The position numbers were made by a program, and so were the translations under genes. A stretch of DNA of 64,000 nt, from NCBI GenBank assembly GCA_910585595.1, contig CAJUET010000007.1:1-64000 (forward strand), in the 5' to 3' direction. The stretch comes from an uncultured Christensenella sp. (lineage in GTDB: Bacteria > Bacillota > Clostridia > Christensenellales > Borkfalkiaceae). This document shows positions 34,463-42,729 of the stretch, one piece after another. Under the pieces are notes generated by a model, which was not told the DNA's origin, did not search any database, and worked only from the letters and a program-made list of their open reading frames with translations. The number at the start of each line of letters is the position of its first letter. The first letter of the stretch is position 1.

Positions 34463-35044
34463 TTAAATTCCTTCAAGTTCGTCCAAAGTCAAATAAAACG
34501 CGGGAACAAAGTGCTCCATAAAGTAATCGACCGAACGCATTTTAAGCGCAAACAGTGCCTCTTTGATCGTCTTTTCCGCCTTCATGAATTCGTTGTTTCC
34601 CGAACGGATTTCTTCCAGACATTTCAAATAAGCCGAAAGTTTGTCCGCCGCCTTCATGAACTTATATTCCGCGCAATTCTTATCCGCCGCAAGATAGGGT
34701 GAAATTTCCATTTTCAGCTCTTCGGGCAAAGTCGCTGAAAGCTTGCCGACGGCAAGGTCTTCCAGCTTTTCGTACTCTCCGTGAATACTGCTGTTAAAGT
34801 ACTTGATGGGAGTCGGCATATCTCCCGTCATCACCTCGCTTGCCTCGTGATAGACGGCAAAAAGCACCGCCCTCTCCGCATTCACTCTCCCGCCGAATAC
34901 TGCGTTCTCGATACAGCAAAGTCCGTGCGTGAGCATGGCGACCGACTGCGAATGCTCCATGATATTTTCTTCCCGCGTGGAACGCATCAGCTGCCAGCGC
35001 TTGATAAATTTCATTCTGTCCATGTAAGCGTAAAACTTTTCCAT
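34463..35044 (-). CDS. yfbR: HD-domain 5'-deoxynucleotidase, YfbR family
   Basis: The 193-residue protein has the HD metal motif with ENIMEHSQSVAMLTH and YHEASEVMTGDMPTPIKYF, the family signature. E. coli YfbR removes phosphate from deoxynucleoside 5'-monophosphates. ATG 35044 has a GAGGT site; the frame extends upstream to 35137 but would cross the promoter at 35063-35091. Confidence 0.92.
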   Translation of the reverse strand: MEKFYAYMDRMKFIKRWQLMRSTREENIMEHSQSVAMLTHGLCCIENAVFGGRVNAERAVLFAVYHEASEVMTGDMPTPIKYFNSSIHGEYEKLEDLAVGKLSATLPEELKMEISPYLAADKNCAEYKFMKAADKLSAYLKCLEEIRSGNNEFMKAEKTIKEALFALKMRSVDYFMEHFVPAFYLTLDELEGI

Positions 35045-35062
35045 AAATTGACCTCGGCGTCT

Positions 35063-35091
35063 ATTATAATACAAAACTTCATAAAAATCAA
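35063..35091 (-). promoter_or_regulatory. Promoter of yfbR
   Basis: TTGATT, 17 nt, TATAAT on the minus strand. Its -35 box directly touches the -35 box of the plus-strand promoter at 35092-35120. Confidence 0.85.
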
Positions 35092-35120
35092 TTGACTTTT
35101 CGCGCTCAAACGAATATAAT
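35092..35120 (+). promoter_or_regulatory. Promoter of the TPP riboswitch-thiT unit
   Basis: TTGACT, 17 nt, TATAAT, giving a start near 35127, just before the aptamer. Confidence 0.85.
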
Positions 35121-35135
35121 CTTTTTAACAACTGC

Positions 35136-35262
35136 ATTATCCGTCGTGGGTGCTGTAAAAGGCTGAGATGATACCACTTGAATCGGACAGGGCAATACCT
35201 GAACGAAAGTACGAGATTTCAAGAGAATTCTGCCCGCGCATATTTTGCGCGGGTTTTATTTT
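35136..35262 (+). promoter_or_regulatory. TPP riboswitch with terminator
   Basis: The aptamer (about 35136-35216) contains GGGTGC, the thi-box AGGCTGAGATGATACCACTT, TGAATCGGACAGGGCAATACC and a closing ACGA that pairs with TCGT. It is followed by an intrinsic terminator, stem CCCGCGC (35233-35239 with 35247-35253) and T-rich tail. Thiamine pyrophosphate binding should favour termination before the transporter gene. Some consensus bases are changed (ATCGGAC instead of ACCTGAT). Confidence 0.9.
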
Positions 35263-35306
35263 ACTTCGCAGACGGGATAACGCAAAAATTTTTTCGGAGG
35301 TTTTTT

Positions 35307-36137
35307 ATGTTACTCTCTTCCCTGCTTGAAGCAAGCGCAAAAACAACGAACATCGTAAAATGGGTGTCCCTCGGCACGGCGTTTCTTCTCCTCGCCGTCA
35401 TTGCGATCATCTGTTTCAGCGTAAAAAAACGCACTTACGACGCGAAGCACATTGCCGCCGCAGGCATTGCAATCGGTCTTTCTTTCGCGCTCTCCTATGC
35501 AAAGATTTCCCCCCTGCCCTACGGCGGATCGATCACGCTTGCAAGCTTCGTGCCCGTACTAATCTACGCCTATGTCTACGGAATCGTCGACGGGCTGCTC
35601 GCAGGTACGATCTTCGGACTTCTGAACTTTGTATCGAGTCCCTACATCTTAACACCGTTTACCTTTATTCTCGACTATCTCTTGGCGTTCGCCTCGATCG
35701 GAATCATGGGCGTAGCCAAAAAGCTTACCAAAAAACAGACCTTTAACGTGGTGATCGGAACTGTTTTAGTATTCTTTACGCGCTTTCTCTTCCACTTGAT
35801 TTCGGGGATCATCTACTTTATCGACGACTCCGTATGGGTCGATCTTCCGGATTGGGCAATGGCGAACGCATTTGTATATTCACTCATCTATCAGCTCGTT
35901 TATATCCCCGCAGACTGCGCGATCGCCGCAATCGTCATGTATATTCTTGCAAAGACGAAAGTGCTCGAAAATCTTGTCAAAATCATTGCGCCGCGGACAA
36001 AATCCGCCGCGGTATCCGAGGAATCCGCAGAACTTGCCGTTGCAAACGATACGCAATCTGCCGATTCGCCGACCTTGTCCGAATCAGCCGCGGAATACAA
36101 GGAACATAACGATCCTTCCGATAACAAGGAAGAATAA
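35307..36137 (+). CDS. thiT: ThiT-type thiamine ECF transporter substrate-binding subunit
   Basis: The 276-residue membrane protein shows the ThiT signature YAKISPLPYGGSITLASFVP, several helices and conserved YGIVDGLLAGTIFGLLNF. It captures thiamine and works with a shared ECF energising module encoded elsewhere. The TPP riboswitch upstream supports the substrate. CGGAGG lies 6 bases before ATG 35307. A Ser/Ala/Glu-rich cytosolic tail of about 50 residues follows the last helix and is longer than in typical ThiT. The frame upstream to 35178 reads through the riboswitch and is not coding. Confidence 0.93.
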   Translation: MLLSSLLEASAKTTNIVKWVSLGTAFLLLAVIAIICFSVKKRTYDAKHIAAAGIAIGLSFALSYAKISPLPYGGSITLASFVPVLIYAYVYGIVDGLLAGTIFGLLNFVSSPYILTPFTFILDYLLAFASIGIMGVAKKLTKKQTFNVVIGTVLVFFTRFLFHLISGIIYFIDDSVWVDLPDWAMANAFVYSLIYQLVYIPADCAIAAIVMYILAKTKVLENLVKIIAPRTKSAAVSEESAELAVANDTQSADSPTLSESAAEYKEHNDPSDNKEE

Positions 36138-36148
36138 ATGCGTAAGCA

Positions 36149-36180
36149 AAAAAGCGCGGCTGTTGCCGCGCTTTTCCTTT
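36149..36180. terminator. Bidirectional terminator of thiT and the rhomboid gene
   Basis: Stem GCGCGGC (36154-36160 with 36165-36171), flanked by A on the left and T on the right, works for both converging units. Confidence 0.9.
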
Positions 36181-36956
36181 CAATTTTTTTCGTTATCCGA
36201 CTCTTCCGTTTCGGCGGCTTCCCCTTCCGGTTTGATTTCGGGTACCGATTTTTTCTTCTTCAAAAGATAAAAAGGCAGTACGGTCGCCGTCCCGAATGCC
36301 AAGCCCAAAACCATCGCAATGTTGTGACAGAGCGTCGTCCAACCCAGATTTACCACATAAGTCGTTAAAACGCCGTAAATTGCCGATGCGATTATCGTCG
36401 GCAAACCGATTTTCTTAAAACTCTTAATATCGAAGAACAGCGCGGCAAGCGAAACGCCGATCAAACCGAACACTCCTCCGGAACATCCCAAACTGATATT
36501 ACCTTTTATTTCTTCCGCCTTACCCGGTGCGATCGCAGCAAACAGCGGATCGGTAATAAAGCTCTCTATAAAAGCGATCGCGAAAAATAAAATGTAAGTC
36601 AACCACCAACCGAAACGCTTTTCCGTATAGTTGCCGATAAAATACAATCCGACTAAATTGGCAATCAAATGCAATACTCCGCCGTGCAGGAATGTCATCG
36701 TAAAGTGCCTGTAAACTTCCGTTCTGCCCGTTGCGCCCAATGCCATATAATTCGATAACAACCCGCCGCAACTGCCGAAAATATAATTTACGGCGGAAGG
36801 ATTCTCGCTGTTCCAATGGGTATAGCCCGTATAACCTTTCGGCAACGGCAAATAACAATCTAAAAGATAGAAAATTACAAGCAGTATCATTAAGATATTC
36901 GTCGCCGTAATCAGTTTTTTGAAATTAAATTTTTTCTTTTCCGATTTATTTATCAT
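36180..36956 (-). CDS. Rhomboid-family intramembrane serine protease
   Basis: The 258-residue protein has about six membrane helices. The family motifs are present: MTFLHGGVLHLIANLVGLYFIG, the catalytic serine in LGCSGGVFGLIG, and the catalytic histidine in LCHNIAMVLGLAFG. Rhomboids cut membrane-spanning substrates. The ATG at 36956 overlaps the end of the YwaF-like gene by 11 bases; the two genes form one transcript. Substrate unknown. Confidence 0.88.
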   Translation of the reverse strand: MINKSEKKKFNFKKLITATNILMILLVIFYLLDCYLPLPKGYTGYTHWNSENPSAVNYIFGSCGGLLSNYMALGATGRTEVYRHFTMTFLHGGVLHLIANLVGLYFIGNYTEKRFGWWLTYILFFAIAFIESFITDPLFAAIAPGKAEEIKGNISLGCSGGVFGLIGVSLAALFFDIKSFKKIGLPTIIASAIYGVLTTYVVNLGWTTLCHNIAMVLGLAFGTATVLPFYLLKKKKSVPEIKPEGEAAETEESDNEKN

Positions 36957-37695
36957 TATTTCCGTTATTTTGGGCGGGCTCGACGGTTTCCGTCTGTTCA
37001 ACGCCCTTCTTTTTAATCAGATACGCTTTGATTTTATCATAGGCGAACGTGAACGCAATTTCGATTGCCGAGCCGACGATCAGCACAAACCACCACTTCA
37101 TCGGCGTACCCGGAATAATCGGCTGATCTATATTCATTGATTCGGGAATCTGCAACACGTCATAAATGAACAGTCCGAAAATCGTATAGGCGCAAATTCC
37201 GAGCGGAAGTACATACCAACACTTAAAGGACGGTTCGAACCATTTGCCCAAAATCATTACGACGCACAGCAAGACGCCCAAGGCATGGTGATTCATTCCC
37301 GTTATCGTGGGCGGGAAGAAGAAGGACGGATCCTGATTCAGGAACGTCGGATAGAAAACGGTAGCCAATCCGCCTAAAAACGAAAAATAAAACAGAAATT
37401 GGAACGCTTTCATGTTCCGCTTGCCGAATGCAACGAACAAACCGAGCAAAAGATTAGTCATCCCGCAATAGGAATTCGGAATAAGCGCACGGATACCCAA
37501 GCCCTGGTCGCGCCAAACGGTAATTGCAATACGGTTCAGAATCAAGCTGATCGCGAGCAAGCCGCCAATACACCTGATGAAGACGTCGCGCGCCTTGTCC
37601 GTTTTAAGCGCAAACTTGAAAACTAAAATCGCCGCGGCAAAAATTACCGAAAATAAAACTATGAAAATAATATGATAGGTTGAATACAGTCCCAT
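36946..37695 (-). CDS. YwaF/TMEM164-like multi-pass membrane protein
   Basis: The 249-residue protein has about seven hydrophobic segments and resembles the YwaF (TIGR02206) family, including LIPNSYCGMTNLLLGLFVAF and TGMNHHALGVLLCV. The biochemical role of the bacterial family is not established. ATG 37695 has an AGGGA site; a TTG at 37713 could also start translation. It is first in the pair with the rhomboid gene. Confidence 0.7.
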   Translation of the reverse strand: MGLYSTYHIIFIVLFSVIFAAAILVFKFALKTDKARDVFIRCIGGLLAISLILNRIAITVWRDQGLGIRALIPNSYCGMTNLLLGLFVAFGKRNMKAFQFLFYFSFLGGLATVFYPTFLNQDPSFFFPPTITGMNHHALGVLLCVVMILGKWFEPSFKCWYVLPLGICAYTIFGLFIYDVLQIPESMNIDQPIIPGTPMKWWFVLIVGSAIEIAFTFAYDKIKAYLIKKKGVEQTETVEPAQNNGNNDK

Positions 37696-37765
37696 AATCT
37701 TTTCCCTGAACAAGTACCTCTATACGTCTCTTCCTGTCTGCCTTTTACGATTATTACGTGAGCTC

Positions 37766-37794
37766 ATTATAACAATATTATTTAGAAAAATCAA
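37766..37794 (-). promoter_or_regulatory. Promoter of the YwaF-rhomboid operon
   Basis: TTGATT, 17 nt, TATAAT on the minus strand. Confidence 0.85.
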
Positions 37795-37888
37795 TAATAA
37801 ACGATCGGCACAAAAGCTATTTTTTCCGTCTTTTAAAAACTTCGGACTTTTCAGCGGCGAAAATATTTTTAAACCTAAATCTGTTTAA

Positions 37889-37922
37889 CAAAAAAGCCGA
37901 GAGACCCTGCATATCTTTCGGC
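37889..37922 (-). terminator. Terminator of the small-protein operon
   Basis: Stem GCCGAAAGA/TCTCTCGGC with one mismatch, followed by six T on the minus strand, just past the PEBP gene. Confidence 0.8.
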
Positions 37923-37929
37923 ATTTGAT

Positions 37930-38388
37930 TTACTCAAACTTATATTCCAGAAAACCTTTTTGCAAAATATGATTTTCTGCTTTTTTAAGAAAGTGCTTTT
38001 TCCGTTTATTCGCAGGTAAATTTATCGGACAGTCTAATGCATAAACCGTTATGCGATATTTATGCGTCTTACCGTGCGGAGGTTTCGGACCGGCATATCT
38101 GTGCATACCGTATGCTACGCCTTGCGCTGCGCCCATATCCGAAACGTATTTGCCTTTGGGAATTGCCCTTTCGATTTTACTTGCCGCCGGAATATTCCAA
38201 ATAATCCAATGCGTAAAGTTTTTTATCGGATGGCTTATATCTTCCAAAGTAACGGCAAGTGTTTCAGCGTTAGTTGAAAGATTGCCGATTACAATTTCGG
38301 GCGACAAATCTTCCCCTCTGCCCGTGTATTCGATAGGAAATTCATTACTGTTAATAAAATCAGGTAAACTGAATATTAACTGTTCCAT
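37930..38388 (-). CDS. YbhB/YbcL-type phosphatidylethanolamine-binding-like protein
   Basis: The 152-residue protein has the PEBP core, including SPEIVIGNLS, LEDISHPIKNFTHWIIWNIP, and the GPKPPHGKTHKYRITVYALD segment with the anion-binding His. Bacterial members have no agreed role. It is last in the eight-gene minus-strand operon that starts near 42.4 kb. Confidence 0.88.
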   Translation of the reverse strand: MEQLIFSLPDFINSNEFPIEYTGRGEDLSPEIVIGNLSTNAETLAVTLEDISHPIKNFTHWIIWNIPAASKIERAIPKGKYVSDMGAAQGVAYGMHRYAGPKPPHGKTHKYRITVYALDCPINLPANKRKKHFLKKAENHILQKGFLEYKFE

Positions 38389-38409
38389 AATTCAACTCCG
38401 TTTTAATTT

Positions 38410-39171
38410 TTACAGCCAAACCGCCCAATCACCGTAATCGAATGTTCCTTCACCGTGATGCAACTTTCCTTGTGTCTTCAATGCACGGAAAGCATCTCTC
38501 ATTCTAATTGCAATTTCGGGCTGTATATCAAGCGAATGATGAGCGGGAAACAATCTTTTTGACGGTAGAGCCGCAACCACTTCGAGCGAGCGTAAATACG
38601 CTACGGGGTCGGTGGACGGATAATAAGCGAATAAAGTATCTTTGTAAATCAAGTCGCCCGTAAATATGTAGCCGCGTTCTTGTTCCCAAAAGCAAAGATG
38701 ACCCGGCGAATGTCCTGCGGTATGCAGGACTCCGATTTTTCTATCGCCAATGTCAATTATCTCGCCACCGCTTAACACCTTTGTCGGCGTTCCTTGAAAC
38801 ATCTCATACTCACTTACGTCAAAGCCGTCGGGCAAATCGCAACGATCTATTAGCATATCGCGGACGGTTTGGATAGAAAGCGGAAACTTGCCATTCAGCC
38901 ATTCCAACTCGGCTTTGTGCGCAAAGAAATCGGGGAAATATTTGTGTCCGCCTATGTGATCCCAATGAATATGGGTTGCAACGGCGATAACGGGTTTATC
39001 TGTCAGTTTGCGTACTTGCTCGTAAATGTTGCAAATGCCAAGTCCCGTATCAATCAAAAGACAACGATCGCTTCCGATTAAAAGATAACAATGCGTTTCT
39101 TCCCAATGGCGGTATTCGCTTATGATATAGGTTTGCTCGTCTATTTTGTCTATCGTAAACCAATTTTTCAT
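38410..39171 (-). CDS. Metallo-beta-lactamase-fold hydrolase
   Basis: The 253-residue protein has the metal site THIHWDHIGG, then a conserved HSPGHLCFW, FTGDLIYKD and a final PAHHSL histidine, the standard order for the glyoxalase II-like branch. Substrate is unknown. The start overlaps the tautomerase stop by four bases. Confidence 0.88.
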   Translation of the reverse strand: MKNWFTIDKIDEQTYIISEYRHWEETHCYLLIGSDRCLLIDTGLGICNIYEQVRKLTDKPVIAVATHIHWDHIGGHKYFPDFFAHKAELEWLNGKFPLSIQTVRDMLIDRCDLPDGFDVSEYEMFQGTPTKVLSGGEIIDIGDRKIGVLHTAGHSPGHLCFWEQERGYIFTGDLIYKDTLFAYYPSTDPVAYLRSLEVVAALPSKRLFPAHHSLDIQPEIAIRMRDAFRALKTQGKLHHGEGTFDYGDWAVWL

Positions 39172-39368
39172 TTTTTGTATTCGTTTTTGATAATATCAAT
39201 AGTTTTTCCGCCAATCCCGAAGTTTTTATCGGGCAGTTCCGTAATGGTAGTTGTAAAAAACTCTTGCGGAATATTCATAATTTTCGCAGAAACTTCGGTT
39301 ACGCGCTTTATAAGCAATGTTTTTTGCTCGTCGGACAATTTTCCGCATTCGATTTTGATATAGGGCAT
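39168..39368 (-). CDS. 4-oxalocrotonate tautomerase-family protein
   Basis: The 66-residue protein begins MPYIKIECGKLS, so Pro1 of the processed protein can be the catalytic base, as in the tautomerase superfamily. Length is typical. It lies in the small-protein operon between the EFR1 and metallo-hydrolase genes. Confidence 0.82.
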   Translation of the reverse strand: MPYIKIECGKLSDEQKTLLIKRVTEVSAKIMNIPQEFFTTTITELPDKNFGIGGKTIDIIKNEYKK

Positions 39369-39388
39369 AACTTTATTCTCCTACGGTT

Positions 39389-40147
39389 TTAATATTTTTC
39401 AAATTTACATTGTTCGTATACTTGCTTTCCGATTATCGTAATTGCTTGTTTGGGGCAGTCGGAAAAGCAACGATAACACATTGTACACTTGCCGTTAAAA
39501 TTTATTGCGCCGTCTTTAACTTCTATGTTATTCATAGGACAAACCGACGCGCATAGTCCGCAAGCGACGCATTTTGCGGTATCTGCCTTTATGCCGTCAT
39601 AATACCGTTTTGTCTTTTTTCGGAAATACAGCCTCTGTCCGAACAAACCTATAAGCCTTCCTGCAAAACTCAAACCGTGTTTAGGATATTTCCCCTGCAT
39701 AATCTGTTTTGCGGTATTTTCTATCTTTTCGTCGGCTTCTACGATTATCTTGCGGTTTTCTTCGGGCGGCTTTTTAAGTAATTTGACGTCGCCTATACAA
39801 TCGGGCATTTTTATATGTAAGCCGCCCAATATTTTTGCGCCGTACTTTTTGAAAAGTCTTGCCGCACAACCCGCGCCGTCGCCGCTGAATAACCCCATTG
39901 TGGCGATAATAAATATTCTTTTGCCTTTCCATACAACCGCATTGTTTGTAATAAAGTCGTAAACTATTTTGGGCAGATAAGAATAATATATGGGATAAGC
40001 AAAAATTATCTCATCGTTCGACCTTATAGCGTCGGTTGCATCTTCGTTTTCGATAGAATACGACGGTGCATTTTTATCGAGCAAACGCAATATATATTCC
40101 AAGCAATGCTTTGTATTGCCCGTGCCGCTGAAATAGATTCCTACCAT
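39389..40147 (-). CDS. EFR1-type flavodoxin-ferredoxin protein
   Basis: The 252-residue protein fuses a flavodoxin-like domain (YFSGTGNTKHCLEYIL, the FMN phosphate loop) to two 4Fe-4S clusters (CVACGLCASVCP and CTMCYRCFSDCP). It is probably an electron-transfer or reductase module in the cytoplasm. ATG 40147 is the start matching the family; an extended frame to 40207 runs into the preceding gene. Confidence 0.9.
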   Translation of the reverse strand: MVGIYFSGTGNTKHCLEYILRLLDKNAPSYSIENEDATDAIRSNDEIIFAYPIYYSYLPKIVYDFITNNAVVWKGKRIFIIATMGLFSGDGAGCAARLFKKYGAKILGGLHIKMPDCIGDVKLLKKPPEENRKIIVEADEKIENTAKQIMQGKYPKHGLSFAGRLIGLFGQRLYFRKKTKRYYDGIKADTAKCVACGLCASVCPMNNIEVKDGAINFNGKCTMCYRCFSDCPKQAITIIGKQVYEQCKFEKY

Positions 40148-40157
40148 ATAGTTTTCC

Positions 40158-40748
40158 TTACATTTTCGGCATAGGGGCGTTATAGAAACCGAGTTTGTGG
40201 AAATCATACCAACCTTTGATTTGTTCTTCGGTCGCTACGGATAAAGCTCGTAAAACTTCCCGTGCAAATTCAAGCGTTGCCGTTCCGTTTGCCGTAATAA
40301 TGTTGTTATCCGACACGGCTTGCCTATGAATAAAACCTTGTTCGTTAGTATAAGCCGAATACTGTTTTAATTCGTTTAAATCGTTTGCCGTATGCTTTGC
40401 GTTATTCAATGCACCAACAGAGCCTAAAAATCTGCAAGCGTCGCAAATCGCGCCTAAAACTTTACCGTTCTTTATGCAATCGTCTATAAGCGGTTTAACT
40501 TGCATTGCGTTTTCGTTGCGCCAAGACATCCCGCCGATGAGAATTAAAGCGTTGTAATCCGACGGTGTGCTTTGTAAATCATAGTCGGGCAGGCACTTAA
40601 CGCCGCCGATAGAAGTAACGGCTGCTTTCGTAAGCGAAACGGTCTTGTTTTCAAACTTTCCGCCGCCGAGCATATTGACCGCCGATGAAATATAGGAAAG
40701 TTCCCAATCCGCCCATTGTTCCAAAATAACATATAGAATTTTTTTCAT
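40158..40748 (-). CDS. DJ-1/PfpI-family protein
   Basis: The 196-residue protein has the class I amidotransferase-like fold of DJ-1/PfpI, with the nucleophile-elbow cysteine in LGAICDACRFLG and an acidic residue near the N-terminus (LEQWADWE). Members include glyoxalase III-like, chaperone and protease enzymes; the function here is not set. It sits beside the EFR1 gene in the operon. Confidence 0.85.
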   Translation of the reverse strand: MKKILYVILEQWADWELSYISSAVNMLGGGKFENKTVSLTKAAVTSIGGVKCLPDYDLQSTPSDYNALILIGGMSWRNENAMQVKPLIDDCIKNGKVLGAICDACRFLGSVGALNNAKHTANDLNELKQYSAYTNEQGFIHRQAVSDNNIITANGTATLEFAREVLRALSVATEEQIKGWYDFHKLGFYNAPMPKM

Positions 40749-40792
40749 ATTTATTGATTCCGTTTATATTCGTTTTTAATAATATCGATACG

Positions 40793-41251
40793 TCAAACAA
40801 ACTTTTCAAGATCGAACATACCGTCGCGATAAGACAAATCTCCATTCTTATGTTCGTAACCCAATTTGCGGTAGAACGGTATAGCCGATATTGCAGAATG
40901 AATTTCTATTCGGTTTGCTCTTTTAGCATATTCATCGCTTTCCAAATGTTCTATAATTTTCTTGCCGATTCCTTTATGTTGATAGGACGGATCGACAAAA
41001 ATAGTGTTTATCCAACTTTCCGTCAAACTATCCCAATACGCGCCGATACAACCGCATCCGATAATTTTACCGTTTTCTTTCACAACATAAAAATGTCCGT
41101 ATTCTGCTTTTTGCTTTATTTCATCATAAGAAATCGAAAAGTATTTCAATTGATGCGGATAAAACTCGGAAAATACCGAATTTTTACACGCGCGAGCTAC
41201 CATATCGCAAGTTTCTTGTATTTCGTTTTCCGTTATAAGTTCTATCGTCAT
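40793..41251 (-). CDS. GNAT-family N-acetyltransferase
   Basis: The 152-residue protein has the acetyl-CoA-binding motif A in TIFVDPSYQHKGIGKKIIEHL and a typical C-terminal AIPFYRKLGYE. Substrate unknown. It overlaps the nucleotidyltransferase gene by four bases, implying coupled translation. Confidence 0.88.
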   Translation of the reverse strand: MTIELITENEIQETCDMVARACKNSVFSEFYPHQLKYFSISYDEIKQKAEYGHFYVVKENGKIIGCGCIGAYWDSLTESWINTIFVDPSYQHKGIGKKIIEHLESDEYAKRANRIEIHSAISAIPFYRKLGYEHKNGDLSYRDGMFDLEKFV

Positions 41252-41907
41252 TCACCATAACCTCCGATACACGCTTTCGCCCAATTTATTAAAAGCACCG
41301 ACATATCCTCAAACTTTACGTCTGCGCCGTTCTTTAAGTTTAGTGCCGTCGTAAGCACGGCGGACGGCGGATCGATTGCGTTATGCAATTCCGCCTTCGA
41401 TTTTATGTATTTGTCCGTTTCGTAAAACCATATCGCTTGCAAAACGAATACTGCCGATTTGTAAAGCGCACGCAGAATATCGTCGCTTTTTTCGTGAACG
41501 AAATTATGCACGCAAGCGTGATAAATATTGCACGCACCGATTTTTATTGCACGCTTTATCGCTTGACGGTCTATCTTTTCGAGCAAGCAATCGAGAGTTC
41601 CTTTAATGGGCGTGGTGTCATAATAGAATTGGAAAAGGTCGCTCGCCTCCCAATTCAAAAGTTCGCCCTTACCCGATATAAAACCGCAAACAAGTTCTCT
41701 GTTCGGCAGTGTATCGAGCATGTCACGATAGACTTTCAAATCGTTTATGCGCAGTTCGTCGAGAATAACAACGACATCAATATCGCTCGTTTCCGTTGCC
41801 TCGCCTCTGCCGTAGCTACCTTGCAAACCTATAAACCATACACGGTCAGAAAAAATTTGCTCAACCCTGTTTGTAAATTCCAAAACCCAAGATTTAATAT
41901 CAACCAT
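41248..41907 (-). CDS. Nucleotidyltransferase-domain protein
   Basis: The 219-residue protein has the polymerase-beta-type motif GLQGSYGRGEATETSDIDVVV (GS...DxD) and a helical C-terminal half as in aminoglycoside adenylyltransferase-like proteins. A resistance role cannot be claimed from the motif alone. It is followed within the operon by the GNAT gene. Confidence 0.82.
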   Translation of the reverse strand: MVDIKSWVLEFTNRVEQIFSDRVWFIGLQGSYGRGEATETSDIDVVVILDELRINDLKVYRDMLDTLPNRELVCGFISGKGELLNWEASDLFQFYYDTTPIKGTLDCLLEKIDRQAIKRAIKIGACNIYHACVHNFVHEKSDDILRALYKSAVFVLQAIWFYETDKYIKSKAELHNAIDPPSAVLTTALNLKNGADVKFEDMSVLLINWAKACIGGYGE

Positions 41908-41910
41908 AAT

Positions 41911-42357
41911 CTATTTCTTTTTCGAATACTTTTCCTTTGCATACTCGTAAGCCTCTTTAATCAATGGCTTTAACTGTTCAAAGGTAGTATCGGACGGATT
42001 GAGCACACATATCCAACTCATCCAGGCGTAAACGGGGTGCGGAAGAATTTTATCTGTTTTCGTAAAGTCAAACGGCATATCTACGATACCGCCTTTGGGA
42101 GGACGGGCGGGAACGGCACCGAACAAAGCCAAAAATGTTTTTTTGCGAATACCGATATTTACACGATAAATATTTTCTCTGTTCAATTCGGAACTATTAT
42201 CGTTATCTCCGTCCTTCTCTTTAACGGTCAAAACATATATACCGCGTTTAAGCGTGTTATTCGGATTATAAAAAATTCCGCTTTCGCCCCAACTGTTTAC
42301 CGATACCGTATCCGGTAAACGATCGAGGCAGTATTCGAGTATATCGTCAGGCTTCAT
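41911..42357 (-). CDS. DUF6194-family protein
   Basis: The 148-residue protein begins MKPDDILEYCLDRLPDTVSV and contains RGIYVLTVKEKDGDN and the conserved HPVYAWMSWICVLNPSDTTF, the layout of DUF6194 (MmcQ/YjbR-like). No biochemical role is known. It is the first complete gene of the operon, but the nearest promoter is about 260 bases upstream, with a terminator in between. Confidence 0.8.
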   Translation of the reverse strand: MKPDDILEYCLDRLPDTVSVNSWGESGIFYNPNNTLKRGIYVLTVKEKDGDNDNSSELNRENIYRVNIGIRKKTFLALFGAVPARPPKGGIVDMPFDFTKTDKILPHPVYAWMSWICVLNPSDTTFEQLKPLIKEAYEYAKEKYSKKK

Positions 42358-42429
42358 ATGTTACCTTCTTTTTCAGATATTTTAATCGCACGAACTTCCT
42401 GATTGAACACAACTGCGCGCATATCGTGC

Positions 42430-42453
42430 AAAAAAAGCAGAGTTATGTTCTGC
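42430..42453 (-). terminator. Terminator inside the leader of the small-protein operon
   Basis: Stem GCAGA (42437-42441 with 42449-42453) and seven T on the minus strand. It lies just after a short reading frame and before the DUF6194 gene. Confidence 0.6.
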
Positions 42454-42502
42454 CTTTACGCGAAAAATACGATTTGATTTTTTCTATTTCGAAATCAGTC
42501 AA
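42443..42502 (-). pseudogene. Short reading frame, gene remnant or leader peptide
   Basis: From TTG 42502 a 19-residue frame reads LTDFEIEKIKSYFSRKGRT and stops inside the terminator hairpin. The upstream part has in-frame stops. Its charged, protein-like composition and the terminator directly behind it suggest the tail of a decayed gene; a leader peptide is another possibility. Confidence 0.35.
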
Positions 42503-42614
42503 AAAATTATGCGTTTCCTATATTGAACTTTTCCGGATTTTCAAAAGTTTTTCAATAATTCAAGTCGTTTTGTTTTACACAATGATTGTTTTCATATGAT
42601 TTATTGACGCTCTT

Positions 42615-42643
42615 ATTATAACAATTTCACCCCCGAAAAGCAA
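42615..42643 (-). promoter_or_regulatory. Promoter upstream of the small-protein operon
   Basis: TTGCTT, 17 nt, TATAAT on the minus strand, with the start near 42608. Confidence 0.75.
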
Positions 42644-42691
42644 GCGATAACGCCATGAAAATGTTCGGCTGCATTGCAGAAGGCGTTTGAT

Positions 42692-42729
42692 TTAAATAAA
42701 AAAGAACGGACCGTTATGATCCGTTCTTT
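42692..42729 (-). terminator. Terminator of the alpha-mannan operon
   Basis: A 10-bp stem AAAGAACGGA (with TCCGTTCTTT) and a T-rich tail on the minus strand, overlapping the stop codon of the ROK gene. Confidence 0.9.
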
